Source: Carex sylvatica (Eukaryota; Streptophyta; Magnoliopsida; Poales; Cyperaceae). From it: a DNA stretch of 47,099 nucleotides. Of the stretch, positions 11,693 to 23,700 are shown piece by piece. A program made the translations under genes and the position numbers. The stretch lies in NCBI GenBank assembly GCA_964058845.1, contig CAXKVR010000539.1:1-47099 (forward strand), read 5' to 3'. Numbering within the stretch: position 1 is the stretch's first letter; each line of letters starts with the position of its first letter. Under the pieces are notes generated by a model. It made no database searches, had not been told where the DNA came from, and worked only from the letters and a program-made list of their open reading frames with translations.

Positions 11693-13213
11693 GGGGGCGT
11701 TTGGTTTGTGCTTTTAAAATACAATTCTCAGGCATTAGGATTCCCTCGAATGTGATTACTGTGTTTGGACAAACTACGAAGGGAATAGCTACGGTAATCG
11801 TTGATTCATGGCTATCTCGATCTCCTCATTTATGGCTATCGTGATAGTCTAAAAAAAGTCAGAACTTTTTCATTCCCGATTGACGGGAATAACGCGAAGC
11901 GTTCGACTTTTTATTTTCTTCATTCGTCTCTCTCCAACTACTCATTTTCCATCCATTTCCTTCTCCCCATTTCTCTACCTTCTCTCTCTAATCTCTCTCT
12001 CTCTCTGCACTACTCATTGCCAATCCATTTTCTTCTCCCTATTTCTCTGCATTCCCTCTCCAATCTCTCTCAAGTCCTTATCGTAAAAGTGCCACCTGCT
12101 CCCCTCTCGACGCTTCCCACTCAGCGCCCTGTCGCTAATCTAGGTAATTTTTTCTGTACCTACTTCAAAAGAGACTAAAGCATCAGAGGCCGATATACAG
12201 GTCGATGTGTTCTAAATTTTAACAGGTAAACTTTATTTATTTATTTTTAGATTTTTTGATGATACTTTGAAATTGTTATCACATATTATGTACACGTGTT
12301 TCATTTTTACAGATTGGTAATATGCATTTCTAGATATGTGCTTTGTTTCGTGTGGTCTCTGAGTCGAATTCGCTCCGTTATTTGCCTTAGTTTCATGTTT
12401 AAATATGTTTTCTATATTTCTGTGCTTTCTGTTTCTATTGTAATTTATATGTAGAGAACTTGTGCTATGTGAGATAATTTGAATTATGTGCTCATTAGCA
12501 TGTTATACATTGTAACCTGATTTTTCTATGAATTTGTCATTATTTCAATGTTGTTTTCAAGATTATCTTGGAATTAGCATGTTATACATTGTAACTTGAT
12601 TTTTCTATGAATTTGTCATTATTTCAATGTTGTTTTCAAGATTATCTTGGAATATTCTGTATGAAAATATACTTGTATATCAAAATTTATTATTTTAAAA
12701 ATATTATATTTTTTAATAGATACAAAATCACTTTATCTAAAATTATGGATCATACAGTGACTTTTTAATCTATATAAAAATTATAAAATTTAGTATCCAA
12801 GTTTATTTTTATAGAGATATGGATTTATATCACGAGCGATCTGTAATATGTATATTACATGAATTTAAGACAAATTCTCTGAATTGACAACTTATGAATT
12901 CACATTATGTGATCTTTTTTATATTAATTTAATTTCTGATTTATAATTTATCTTGAAACAATACATAAAAAATTAGTAACATAATATTATTTAGTTAATA
13001 ATTAAAAAATAGTGAAGTTATGTCTATAGCCATTGCAATAGCTATGCGTAAACCAAACATGTAAATGACTAATTTCAGAGAATGTTGAAGCAATAACCAT
13101 ATGCGAATCAAATATGATAATGACACATGTCCTGAAATGACATTCCCTGACATTACATTCACTGGAATCCTTATATTTCCTAGAATGACCTATAGCGCGA
13201 ACCAAACGCTCCT
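11693..13213. mobile_element. PIF/Harbinger-type non-autonomous element
   Basis: The ends are inverted repeats: GGGGGCGTTTGGTTTGTGC at the left and, as complement of the right end, AGGAGCGTTTGGTTCGCGC. The flanking 3-bp duplication is TAA (11690-11692 and 13214-13216). A GCGTTTGGTT terminus with a TAA/TTA target is typical of PIF/Harbinger elements. At 1.5 kb it is larger than a standard Tourist MITE. The left part has a CT-rich tract (11930-12080) that ends in a possible donor, TAG|GTAATT near 12145, like a leader exon. No transposase is present, so it is probably a deletion derivative. Confidence 0.82.
12494..12651. repeat. 79-bp tandem duplication inside the Harbinger-type element
   Basis: Two adjacent 79-bp copies start ATTAGCATGTTATACATTG and differ at only a couple of bases (AACCTG against AACTTG). 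The near-identity shows that the duplication is young. Confidence 0.9.
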
Positions 13214-13216
13214 TAA

Positions 13217-14047
13217 AGAGTTTGGAAGTTAATTTTTTTTTTTCATGTGTATTGTGTGGCATGGTATAACTTTCCTTTAAAATTGTCTAATCAATAATTA
13301 GTTGTTTTTCTACGGAATTAAAATCTCCTTGATATCTATCTATTTTCTTATATTATTTATAAATAATTTCTATAAGTAAAAAATTCTGCTTGTGAAGAGC
13401 AGGGAGCATTGGATTCCTTTTACTCAAATAATTATCTATCACGAGAGAGAATAGATGGCTCCCATTTCTTGTCGATTCTGATATTTTTTGTTAAATTTAA
13501 TTATCAGAGGATTTCACAATGGTCCACAATTGTCAAGCAATTATCACTTTGGTTCCTCAACTTTGTAAATTCAGAGCTTGGTCCTGCGCTGCAATTGATA
13601 TCATGTCCCCATTTGACATGTTGATCAAAATCAAACAAAAATCATTATATGAACAAAAGGAATTTCAAATATATTTTTTCTCATGTTTATATATTTTCTC
13701 GTGATCCTTCAATCATTCTATTTTGTTGGTTTTTCTAATTATGAAGAAATTAATTGGAAGGAATTTTTTTATACGAACTGTACGTAATATTTAAGCTAAG
13801 ATTAAATGGAATGATTTTGATCTTTAATTAGAAATCAAATGGATGAATTATGCGACACTTTAAGGACCATAATGTAGTTTGTAATTATAAAAACCAAGCT
13901 ACGTACACAGACAAAGCTAAAAACAAAACACGTGCAATATAGTTGCAATTAGTAACAAATAAAATAATGTTAAGATATACAAGATTTTGCCACTGGGATG
14001 AATAGTGATGACACCCCCTTTTGTGCATAATACCATGAAAAATATTA
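13217..14047. other. Intergenic DNA, nothing recognised
   Basis: AT-rich sequence. The open frames at 13409-13624 and 13519-13704 overlap, have no recognisable domain and no good start context, and I do not regard them as genes. Confidence 0.45.
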
Positions 14048-14055
14048 GGTGAAAC

Positions 14056-14582
14056 CAGTGTTTTAAAAATTCATCTATTCGGCCGAATATTGAGTCGAAT
14101 ATTCGTATTTAGTTGGAATTCAAATAAAAAATCAGTATTCGATCTAATTAATATTCGGTTTTGAATATTCGGCTTTGAATATTCGGTCGCATATATTTTT
14201 CTGCATATGATTTATTCGGCTGATTTATAATATGTATATAGAAATAAGTCTGATAACGCTCCGTATAAGTTATTATAATGCAATATTTCATTGTTTCTAA
14301 TGTTTCTAATCCGTATATAGAAATAAGAAAATTTATAATTCTTTGGATTTCAGCATTTCATTTAGTATGAGATGAGGATCGATATTTTAATATTTCATCA
14401 TCAGTTTAATATGTACAATCAATCATAAATACTTTATTTGTATACAAATTAATATGAATTTTTATTTTAAAATTCGCATATATAAATCAGAACAAAAATC
14501 AGTATATGCGGCCGCATACAGTATATGCGGTAATATACGGTATGCAGTGGCTTTCCGAATAAGAACCGATTTTTAAACACTG
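14056..14582. mobile_element. hAT-type non-autonomous element with perfect 8-bp duplication
   Basis: The 527-bp element starts CAGTGTTTTAAAAATTC and ends GATTTTTAAACACTG. It is flanked by GGTGAAAC at 14048-14055 and 14583-14590, a perfect 8-bp target duplication. The left part carries repeated GAATATTCGG motifs (subterminal repeats). There is no coding sequence. Confidence 0.92.
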
Positions 14583-14590
14583 GGTGAAAC

Positions 14591-15181
14591 CGTGCTTATA
14601 TCATTTATATATCATTATGTTTTTTTAACATTTTGTACAAGGTTCATATTGAAGCGAAGTGATTGCTTTTAATTTATCAGTTATTTTGATTATAATTAAG
14701 GTTGTTTGAATTCATATATTTTCTATTACGATAAATTGCGCAATTACAAATTGATCTTGCGTATAGAACTCTTATGAAAGTTTTTTACGCTTAAAAGTTT
14801 TGTAACACGTGTTGTACGAGTTCATAATTATATTTTAGAAGTTTTTTTTAATATAATAAATTTAGGATAAAAATAATAACAATGTTGATTTGGTTTCATG
14901 CAGTGCATCAATCATATGTTTTTTTTTGTTCCTTTTGACTCTAATATTAATTGCTTGTGTGCTGCATAAAGTCAAACCAAGATTGTTAATATCTTTACCC
15001 AATCCAATATAAGCCATCATACTTCTCATTTCATTAGAACTCAATAATGCGCTAATGATCAGAAGCTTAAATTCTGAGGCAGTTGTGACTTCTTTAATTA
15101 TTTCTTAATTAATTAAATATGCGAGAGATCTGAGGCTGAGGAAGGGCCAAAAAGGGGGCTATACATATATATATATATATA
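14591..15181. other. Intergenic DNA, nothing recognised
   Basis: AT-rich DNA with no supported gene. A TA microsatellite (about 15160-15180) abuts the palindromic MITE that follows. Confidence 0.45.
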
Positions 15182-15598
15182 GAGACAAATGTGCATTCGT
15201 ATGCATATGGGCTAAAATACATACAGTTTAAATTTGAAATTTCAAAATTCAAAAAGTTGATCTGAACCGTTCATCTTGTTCTCCATATTAATATGTGTTT
15301 GGAGACCAAATTTTATATTTTTATGAATTTGTTTACTATTTATTAAGCCACTTTGAAAATTATTGATCCAACGGTGGCTGCTGATTTTACTGTTTTGTGC
15401 AGCCACCGTTGGATCAACAATTTTCAAAGTGGCTTAATAAATAGTAAACAAATTCAGAAAAATATAAAATTTAATCTCCAAGCACATATTAATATGGAGA
15501 ACAAGAGGAACGGTTCAGATCGACTTTTTGGATTTTGAAATTTCAAATTTGAACCGTATGTATTTCAGTCCATATGCATACGAATGCATATTAGTCAC
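15182..15598. mobile_element. Palindromic Mutator-type MITE, family A, copy 1
   Basis: Nearly the whole 417 bp is one inverted repeat. The left arm begins GAGACAAATGTGCATTCG and the complement of the right end begins GTGACTAATATGCATTCG. Both arms contain CCATATTAATATG near the middle and a block ending CCAACGGTGGCTGC or its complement, around a loop of about 17 bases. The flanks are TA repeats, so the duplication cannot be read. A second copy is at 39262-39692. The Mutator link is inferred from related elements here with 9-10 bp duplications. Confidence 0.8.
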
Positions 15599-16261
15599 TA
15601 TATATACATATACACCCCCTATATATGGTTTAAAAAAAGGCATTTTTTTATTACAAGTTCATTATTGGACCCTCTCTAATTCATAATTTTTGACTCAGCC
15701 CTTACCAGAGACTCCAATACGTTTTGATAATTAGAAGGGTTTAAAGCTAAGTTTTCATGCACTGCATATCTCATGTGCTTTCTCTATTACATATATTCTT
15801 CAAGTACAAGAATATAAGTCTGCTTGGCTATCTGTGGAATCATCATTTGTTTTAAGGAAAAAAAAATTCATATTATGGAACAAAAAATCTTAAGAGTACA
15901 ATAGGAATCCTACATTTCAGATCGATTTGACTTCATTGGATCTATACGTACGTTAACTAAATTCAATCAGAGACTAGTATGATGAATTATTTGAAGAAAT
16001 GCGTTATGTTTGCTATTCACATTCATATTCGTTTTTGAGAGCTTATGTAAGGAAGGAAAGATGGAACTTGTGGAGAAGAATTTTTTTTTTTTAAATTTAA
16101 GTGCCATTATCTGTCACAAAATAATCAACTATAATATGATATTATACATTTACCATATTCATTATGAGTGCGTATATATTGTTAATTATATAAAATTAAA
16201 TAATATAAAAATTGATAATAAGAGCTTATATATATATACAGATATATTGCCACAGTGAGCT
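15599..16261. other. Intergenic DNA, nothing recognised
   Basis: No supported gene. The AT-rich open frame at 16010-16258 has low complexity and no domain. Confidence 0.45.
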
Positions 16262-16270
16262 ACACTAATA

Positions 16271-16431
16271 GGAAATAAATCTGCTGTTATTCTAATCTCA
16301 ACCATTTAAACTTTTCCATTTGCAAATCTCGACGAAGTAAGTTTTTCGTGCATGAATCTTAACAAAGATCAACGGTTGGAATCGGAATACCAGGTTCCTG
16401 TTTCCAAAGGAATAACAACAGATTTATTTCC
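16271..16431. mobile_element. Small MITE with perfect 9-bp duplication
   Basis: The 161-bp element has inverted ends GGAAATAAATCTGCTGTTAT (left) and GGAAATAAATCTGTTGTTAT (complement of right). It is flanked by ACACTAATA at 16262-16270 and 16432-16440, a perfect 9-bp duplication that points to a Mutator-type transposase. It is non-coding. Confidence 0.85.
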
Positions 16432-16501
16432 ACACTAATAACAGGTAGCAGAGCATAATTGTGCATGGTGATCTTATAATAGGACAATATCGGAACAAAA
16501 A

Positions 16502-16632
16502 ATAAAGATATTGACAACGCTATTTTGACTTCAAGTGTATGAGCAATATAGTCAAAATGAAAAAAAAAATGACTCAAGACTCAAGACTCAAGAGTTGCAT
16601 GAAGTCAAAACAATATTGTCAATATCTTTATC
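16502..16632. repeat. Inverted repeat with 32-34 bp arms
   Basis: The left arm ATAAAGATATTGACAACG...TTTTGACTTCA (16502-16535) is complementary, with few mismatches, to the right arm at about 16600-16632. The loop contains three direct copies of GACTCAA (16571-16591). It may be a further tiny MITE or a hairpin. No target duplication was found. Confidence 0.6.
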
Positions 16633-16867
16633 CAGGATAAAAGAACATTGACCATATATATGATATATCTGTCATTTTATCTACTATTTGAGACCATATA
16701 TTAATCACATTCAAGTTCATTTTCCTTCAAAGAAACTCTACAGTTGCTAAAAGCAAAATTGAAGTTTTTAGAAAATAAATAATTGATAGGAAACACCATT
16801 ATTGGATCTTTCAGGTCGGTACTGCAGTGATACTGTATTGCGTACGATCATAATCATTAAAATAAAG

Positions 16868-16899
16868 CAATAAAATAAAATAAAATAAAATAAAATAGG
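16868..16899. repeat. AAAAT microsatellite
   Basis: About six direct copies of the pentamer AAAAT/TAAAA. Confidence 0.8.
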
Positions 16900-17042
16900 G
16901 TCATATATATAAAAAACAACGTTGCAAGTGCATTTTCTACTTCACATTTAAGTTTGTTTTTTCAAAGGCAAATAACTGGTATATATAGAACTGAATTGAT
17001 TTCCTTGCAGCATAAGTTTCAACATTTTATTTTATCTTCACA

Positions 17043-17980
17043 TCTAGAAGATAGTCTAGATAGATTGATATGGAGATGGTCTTAAGATGATCACTTCACT
17101 GTACATTCTTTTTATAAATGGTTAGAGTATGGTGGTATCCCTAATTCCGAATATGATATCATTTGAAAATCTCATATCTCTTTAAAAATAAAAATTTTCC
17201 TTTGGTTGGTCCGACGAGATAAAATTCTATCTAAGGTTAACTTAGCAAAAAAAGGGTGGCTAGGGGATCTTACTTGTGCATTTTGTGACTAACCAGAAAG
17301 TACTGACTATTTATTTATTCATTGTTCTTATGTGAGATTGATCTGGAATTGGATTGCAACATACAATTCATTTTCCTTTGACTGTAATTCCTTAGATGAT
17401 TTGTAGTTACTAGACGCTTCTATACCATTAAAAGATAGACTACTTGTAGAACTATTAAATGGGTGGTCTATTTTATGAAATGTATGGTTAGAACGAAATA
17501 GAGTTATTTTTAATAATACTACTCCTATTAATGTTAAATCATTAGAATTTAAGATAATTTCTTTAGCTACTTTTTGGTGTAAGTCTAGATTTGATAATTC
17601 ATATTTGAAATTAAGTTTAATGCTTCCATGTGATGTTAAGGACCTCCCAGACCAGATAATGGAGGAGGAAGAGAATTTATCCCAGGTTCTTGGAGCTGGC
17701 ATCCCCCCAGATCATATGTCTAGAGACGAGCTGACAGATGAGGACTTATTGGATGACTTTTGATTTTTGCTTACTTAGTGTTCATTTAGTTGAGAGATTA
17801 GCTTTGGATGATATTACTTTTTACTTGTATGCTTTTATTTCTTTTGTTGTTGATTGTACATTGTAGTAAGACTTTCGTATTTGATTTTGGTACCTATTTT
17901 GGGTATCAAATTAAGTATGCTTGATTTCTATGAAATCGGTGGCCATACCACTATTTTTCATAAAAATATATAAAAAACAA
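17043..17980 (+). pseudogene. LINE (non-LTR retrotransposon) remnant, ORF2 C-terminus and 3' end
   Basis: One forward frame, ending in the TGA at 17761-17763, reads as the C-terminal part of a plant LINE ORF2. An FTVHSFYKWLEYGGIP block comes first. Then comes the zinc-binding region of plant reverse transcriptases (zf-RVT): IKIFLWLV, KKGWL, C-x2-C, an FIHC motif and NVWLERNRVIFNN. An acidic tail (DELTDEDLLDDF) closes it. The frame is broken by stops in the FTVHSF region (TAA near 17090) and at 17164 (TGA), 17290 (TAA), 17404 (TAG) and 17476 (TGA). Two of these, at 17164 and 17476, sit where tryptophan is expected, so TGG to TGA changes are likely. The polymerase core is missing, so this is a 5'-truncated, dead copy. 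A short 3' UTR runs to about 17980 and ends in an A-rich tract. Confidence 0.85.
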
Positions 17981-18325
17981 AAAACGTCTAAGCTTTATAT
18001 ATATTTATGTGTAAAACTTTGCAAAACCATGTAAGAGTTGTGTGCTATAAAATAAAAAGAAACTATTTTTTATTATGTTGTATATATGTAACAGAAGCAA
18101 TGCATATATGGTGCATACATGCTGTGCTATCAAAGAGGCCGGTGCATATTGCTTCTAATATATATTATCTTTTCTGGACAAGACAGCAAGATAATTTTTA
18201 CTAATCTACTATACTGTTGTTAGGTCAGTGAAAGTGAGGAAGAATACAAACAAAAAGGCTAGGCAATGTGTACAATTTGTTAGTTAAAGCACACCGATGA
18301 GTACCTCAGAAGTATATATAAATGT

Positions 18326-18369
<44 letters not shown>

Positions 18370-18679
18370 CTTGGTAATTTGGTAGTGTCCTCTCAATGTC
18401 GTCTAATTGCAGTCACATGACCATATATGTATGACACACACACTATACAATCTTATAACAATTGCACAGATTTGTAATTGTACATTCTCTAGCAGTTCAA
18501 CAATGATAATTCTGTCAAATTATCTTGCACTACTGTAAGGTACTATAGGCGAGGAATTACTTGAATCCATTATTAGAAATTAATCCAGAAAGAAGGGAAG
18601 AAGCAATGAAACAGTAGATCTATCATGCAACTAGCTTGAAATGTTTACCATTGAATATTTAATTATTACGAGAGACCAT
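17981..18679. other. Intergenic DNA with a CA microsatellite
   Basis: No gene seen. A CA dinucleotide repeat of about 20 units lies at about 18327-18367. The rest is AT-rich unique sequence. Confidence 0.5.
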
Positions 18680-18688
18680 TTGTTAAAG

Positions 18689-19063
18689 GAGGAGGGATCC
18701 AATTACATCTTTTTTTGGTGACACCGAATTACACTTTTCATTTTTAAAGTTTTCAAATTTCAAACAGTCGATCCAAACCGTTTAACATAATTGGTATGTT
18801 AAAATGTGCTTGCAGATCAAATTTACATTTTGTAATTTTTGTACTATTTATTAAGTATTTAACAAAATTGCTATATTCAGACCGTTTAATTTTTGTACCC
18901 ATCTTAATAAATAGTAAAAAAATTCAGAAAAATATAAAATTTGATTTGAAAGCATATTTTAACATATCTATCAAGTTGAGCGGTTTGAATCGACTGTTTG
19001 AACTTTGTAAACATAGGGTGTAATCTAGTGTCACCAAAAAAGAATGTAATTGAATCCCTCCTC
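18689..19063. mobile_element. Mutator-type MITE with perfect 9-bp duplication (family C)
   Basis: The 375-bp element has inverted ends GAGGAGGGATCCAATTACAT (left) and GAGGAGGGATTCAATTACAT (complement of right), followed by a second paired block GGTGACAC. It is flanked by TTGTTAAAG at 18680-18688 and 19064-19072, a perfect 9-bp duplication typical of Mutator elements. The interior shares with families A and B the block CAGTCGATCCAAACCGTTT, the ATTTATTAAG stretch and its complement. It is non-coding. Confidence 0.93.
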
Positions 19064-19072
19064 TTGTTAAAG

Positions 19073-20738
19073 AATAGTTCCAAAATATCGTCAAGAATCC
19101 TGATCAGTTTCGGAAGGAAATCACAAGTATATATGATTTGTACCTGAATTAGGTGCTTTTTAATTTATGCTTAGATGCAAAGACATGAGAAATATTAAAG
19201 AGTACACTGAAAAACACAAAAAGTTATCATATATCGTATAGCCACAAATCAAGAACTGATTATTTTTTATCCGACACCAGAAGCATCGTGAATCACATGT
19301 AAAAGGCGAAAATTAATAACCAAATCATTTGACAACTGTACTCTAAGAAGCAAACCAATATATTTTCAATATATTATTAATTTTTAAATATCTGTCATCA
19401 CTTGATTTATAAAGGCATGATTAAATAGAATAAATGAAGTTGAATGAACTACACACACACACACACACACACACACAGACCATTAATAATTTTGAAACGA
19501 ATTGTATGCAATTATCACTTGAACTATATATAGGAAATAAATGAAGGTGAATGAACTATATATTAAGTAGAATAGATTTTAGGTGTTGAGGCACTTAGAG
19601 AAATTATGAACGTCTAAGTTAACCCGTAATTTAACAAATATTTATGAATCTTATGCTTGCAAGATCATGCACATGCATATAATATATAATCCATAGTTTA
19701 GGTGAAATAAAATGAAATTCATCACTATATATTACATGATCTGTTATAGAATTACTTATTGCACCTTCATTTATAAAATTATAATAATAATAATTCTTTG
19801 ACCTTAACATCTGTTATATGTACATTCCAATTATAGTACTTGTATTGACAACTTAAGACTTTATGTAGTTATAAAATATTATTATTAAATATAACTACAT
19901 ATTCGATCCCCAGCTAAATAAATATGGAAAACGATAAGAAGGTATATAGATCGAGGGTCACAACGGGGAATGTATGCTTGGATAACGAATTCTTCATTGA
20001 TTTTTAAGTACACAGACTCAGTATATATTGATTTTGGACTGTGTATATATAACCATTAATTGTTTAGAAACGAATTGTATACAATTAATTATCTAAATAA
20101 ATATATCTCCTATGCAAACAGCTGCACTGGGACACGAACTAATTAAGCGCGTTTGGCACTTATTCTTCACAATAGACAAAAAATCAAATAGAACCTACAG
20201 AATGATGTCAGATATAAATTAATAATATTACAAGGAAACGTAGGAAACTTTATAGATTCTAGGGATTCGGCGCTTTAATATATCTACTTGTAGTCTCCCT
20301 AGCTGTTAGTATATATATTTGGTTGACCTTAGAGTGTATATATATATATATGACGATGTATAGATACAAGGTGATGGATATTAGTTTATATATATGTGTG
20401 TTACATGGATCGCATGCAACAGAACACAAGCTATATCCACCAACCTTATATAACATCAACTCTACTTGTAAAATCTAAGATAAAACAAACCAAAATAGGT
20501 GATCACGGGAGATAATATGGTCATCTACTAAAAACCCACGAGTTATTGTCTTTTTTTTTTTGACAACAAACTATTCTTAACTGGTTAATAGCAACAAAAA
20601 GGAGAAACATTTAAGACTAACAAACCTCTCTGAGATCTACATACCTAGCCAGATTAAAGCAACCACTTTTAATTCTCTCTTAATCCGGCCCTTACGCATG
20701 CATGCATCTAAACCCTAGCTAGTTCAACAATTGGGTCC
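19073..20738. other. Intergenic DNA and 3' flank of the IDD gene
   Basis: Positions near 20739 must include the 3' UTR of the minus-strand IDD gene, but the poly(A) site cannot be fixed. A CA repeat lies at 19451-19476 and TA tracts near 20338-20350. I see no other gene; the minus-strand frame at 20259-20459 has no domain. Confidence 0.5.
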
Positions 20739-23700
20739 TCATTGCATTCTTCCTCCAGCGAAAGACCGACTAGTCGACGATCCTGATTTCATCTCAGAAT
20801 CCAACGAGTTCATCTCATTTGCATGCTGTTGTTCTCTCTGAGACTGAGACTGAGACATATTGCCACTTCCAAGCCCACGCACCATCCCTCCTACCCCTAA
20901 AAAATCTCGTGTCAACCGATCGGACTCCCTGAGACCGCCTACATTAATGCCATTATTACCAAATTTCATGTCTTCCATGTTGGGCATGCCTGGGTTGAAC
21001 CCTGTGAAACCCGCAGCCACTGTGGCCGCTGCTGTTGCCTCTTGTTCTGTGTAATCTCCAGTAGTGCAACTAAAGAAACCAGCATTGGCACCGGCAAGAG
21101 AGTTCATCAAGTTTTGGATGTGTGATTCATTCTCCATTTGAGACCTCATGTTATCTTTGAAATTTGTGCTCTTTGCATCGTTTGACGAGGGGTTACCAAA
21201 ACCTTTGAGGATAGACGATCCATTACTAGTGTTTGCACCCATCTGAGCCGCCTTCTGGAGTAAAGCCGTAGCCGACATCTGAGGAAGCACGGATTCATTG
21301 TGAACTGATGCATTGCTATATAGAGATGGCACGGAACCAACCATGTGATCACCCATTATGTTTCCGCTGAAGATATTTGTTTGATCTGAATTTCCAGCTG
21401 AGCTGTTGAACTGCTCAGGCATCAGCATGTGACCACCAGGGTTGCCTTCTTGGTTATTGTTATGCATGGTAGATGCATTGTTAGCAGTGTTGGAGTAAAA
21501 TCCAAGGTTGAATAGAGTACTAGCGGCCTGAGTAGAAGAGGCGGCCGCGGCTGCGGTATTGTTACCACCCTGGAGATCAGGCAGTTGCATCAGGCCATGA
21601 AATGGTTTGGATTGTAGAAAAGAACTATCTGTTTGTGACTCTTCATTGAAGTGTTGGTTTGAACTATTTCCTAGGTAGAACGGAGCGGAAGGAGGCGGAG
21701 GACGGAATGCAGAAGGATTTGAGTGTGGGAGGAGATGTTCAAAACGGGACCCACCGAGGCGGAGGAGGTCGGTCGAAGGGTGAGTTTGGTCTTGCAATGC
21801 GGCAATCTGCGAGTTGACTTGAGAGAGGCCTAAGGCCATGCTGCTATTATTGCCATATAAGTGGCTTCCAAGGCTGGATAAACTCGATGGAAGGCGCGCA
21901 CTCTCTTGCGCTAACGCATCGCAAAAGGCTCGGTGTGTGATGAAGCTGTCGCGCCTGCATTATAATTGAGAAGTTATTATTGTGTTTATCCTGTATCATA
22001 ATATTGAAAATTGAAAGAAAAAACTCTAATTCACAATTAAACTAATAAAAACCAACAGATATCATGTGTTTGAGGAAGTAGTAACTAATAAAAAAAAACC
22101 CAGAAATCTTAATTTTGATTCAGCGGTGTCGAAAATATAAATGAGGAGACTATTTGAAGCTAGCTATATTGAAATTAAACAAGATAAAAATTAAGAAGTC
22201 AGCAGGAAGTTCAATGGACTAATTTTTGTTAGGTTTTCATTTTCAAATTTAATCTAACTAAAATGAAGAAGTTAAACACTAATTAAACACCTCTCTATTC
22301 GAGATCGTCCTATTATATATCTGCCATCTCGTTTCCCAAAAAAGGAAAAGCTGTTTGAGAGAGAGAATTCACTTGGCAAGGTCTGACATGCTTTCAAAAA
22401 AAAAAAAAAAAAAAAAGAAGAAGAAGAAGAAGAGAAAGTAAGAGAGAGAAAATAGGACTAGAAAAGATTGTTGGTTAATTACTAGAGTATATGGAAAATC
22501 CTATTTCTAGTCTTGGAGTTGAATAAATGCAAAGAGAGAATTATTGCTGGAAACATGAAAGGTACAATAAATGCACATCCAAATATCAATAAGTTTCAAA
22601 TCCTATGAATGTTTCCATACTTCCCATGAAAGAATATTTAACCAAATTCATGAAAGTCTTCCCAGAAAACCAGTGTACTAGTGGTAGTGGTATTATTGCA
22701 CACTGGTACCACTCTCACATTTAAAACACGGCAGTTACCACTTAAACATAAATTCCCTGAAATACTCTCATTAAATGAAGCCTAACTTATTTCCTAGTTT
22801 GAACTTTGAATGCGTTGGTGTGTGTGTCTCGTGAAAAGGTCTGGGCCAAACCTGACAAAGAGAGAGTGTGTCCAACCCACAAGAGAACAACATTGTCAAG
22901 CCTATTACATGTTTTACATGGCAATGCGACCAATAGACCATGTAAACATGAAGAGAGAGAAAGATAAATTAATGGTGGGGGTTACGAGGAGAAAGGTCTC
23001 TTTTGCCTTTGGTACTCAGCTTGTAAGTTGAAAGCTGAAACCCTCTCTGATCATGGTTCATAGCTTTCTCTCTCTTTTTCTAAAAAAAAAAGAAAAAAGC
23101 TTTCTCTCTCTGGACTTGGAAGGTGTCACATGAGAGCAGTCCCCTGCAGCCGTTTCCCTACTGTTTACTGTGTGCTTTGTGTTTTGTGTTAAATTTTTTT
23201 CTGGATGTGCTCATAAAAGTACTAAAGATGTATTCTAATTTGAAATATATACCAACAAGATAAAAATAAAACCCTCCCTTACCAAAATGAAAAAGAGATC
23301 GAAGAAAAGGCAAATGATGGTATCAAGGGAAAGCAAAAATGCTACAAAAAAGAGTGGCTAAAAAGTTCAATAAAGAATCACAAAAACCAAGGACAAGCTA
23401 AACTATACGGAAATCTATGATGATATGTTTGAAATGATGCTCCAATGATAGATATATGCATGAAATAAATGAATAGAAACAAACCTCAACCTACGCATCA
23501 TGACTAGACAGACCCAAAAATGGATCAAATAAATCTCTAAAAAGTATAATAAAACCTGCAACTGAAAGGCCTTGAATAAAAAAATTTGTCCTTCCTACAA
23601 GTCTTTACAAGTTCAAATTTGATGAATTATGCTTGACAAAATAATGCACAGTAATTAGAAACATACAATAGTCCAAAAATTGTCATAAAAACAAATTGAT

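Noticed and set aside
11801..12178. 125-codon Ser/Leu-rich frame
   Set aside because: Low-complexity translation of a CT-rich tract inside the Harbinger-type element.
15242..15538. Two overlapping frames with matching peptides (15242-15427 minus, 15353-15538 plus)
   Set aside because: Product of the MITE palindrome; the same arm is translated on both strands.
17328..17702. 124-codon minus-strand frame
   Set aside because: Antisense shadow of the LINE ORF2 remnant, which is recognisable on the plus strand.
18327..18367. CRISPR-like or other ordered repeat array
   Set aside because: It is a plain CA microsatellite; no CRISPR array or operon-type organisation occurs in this eukaryotic window.
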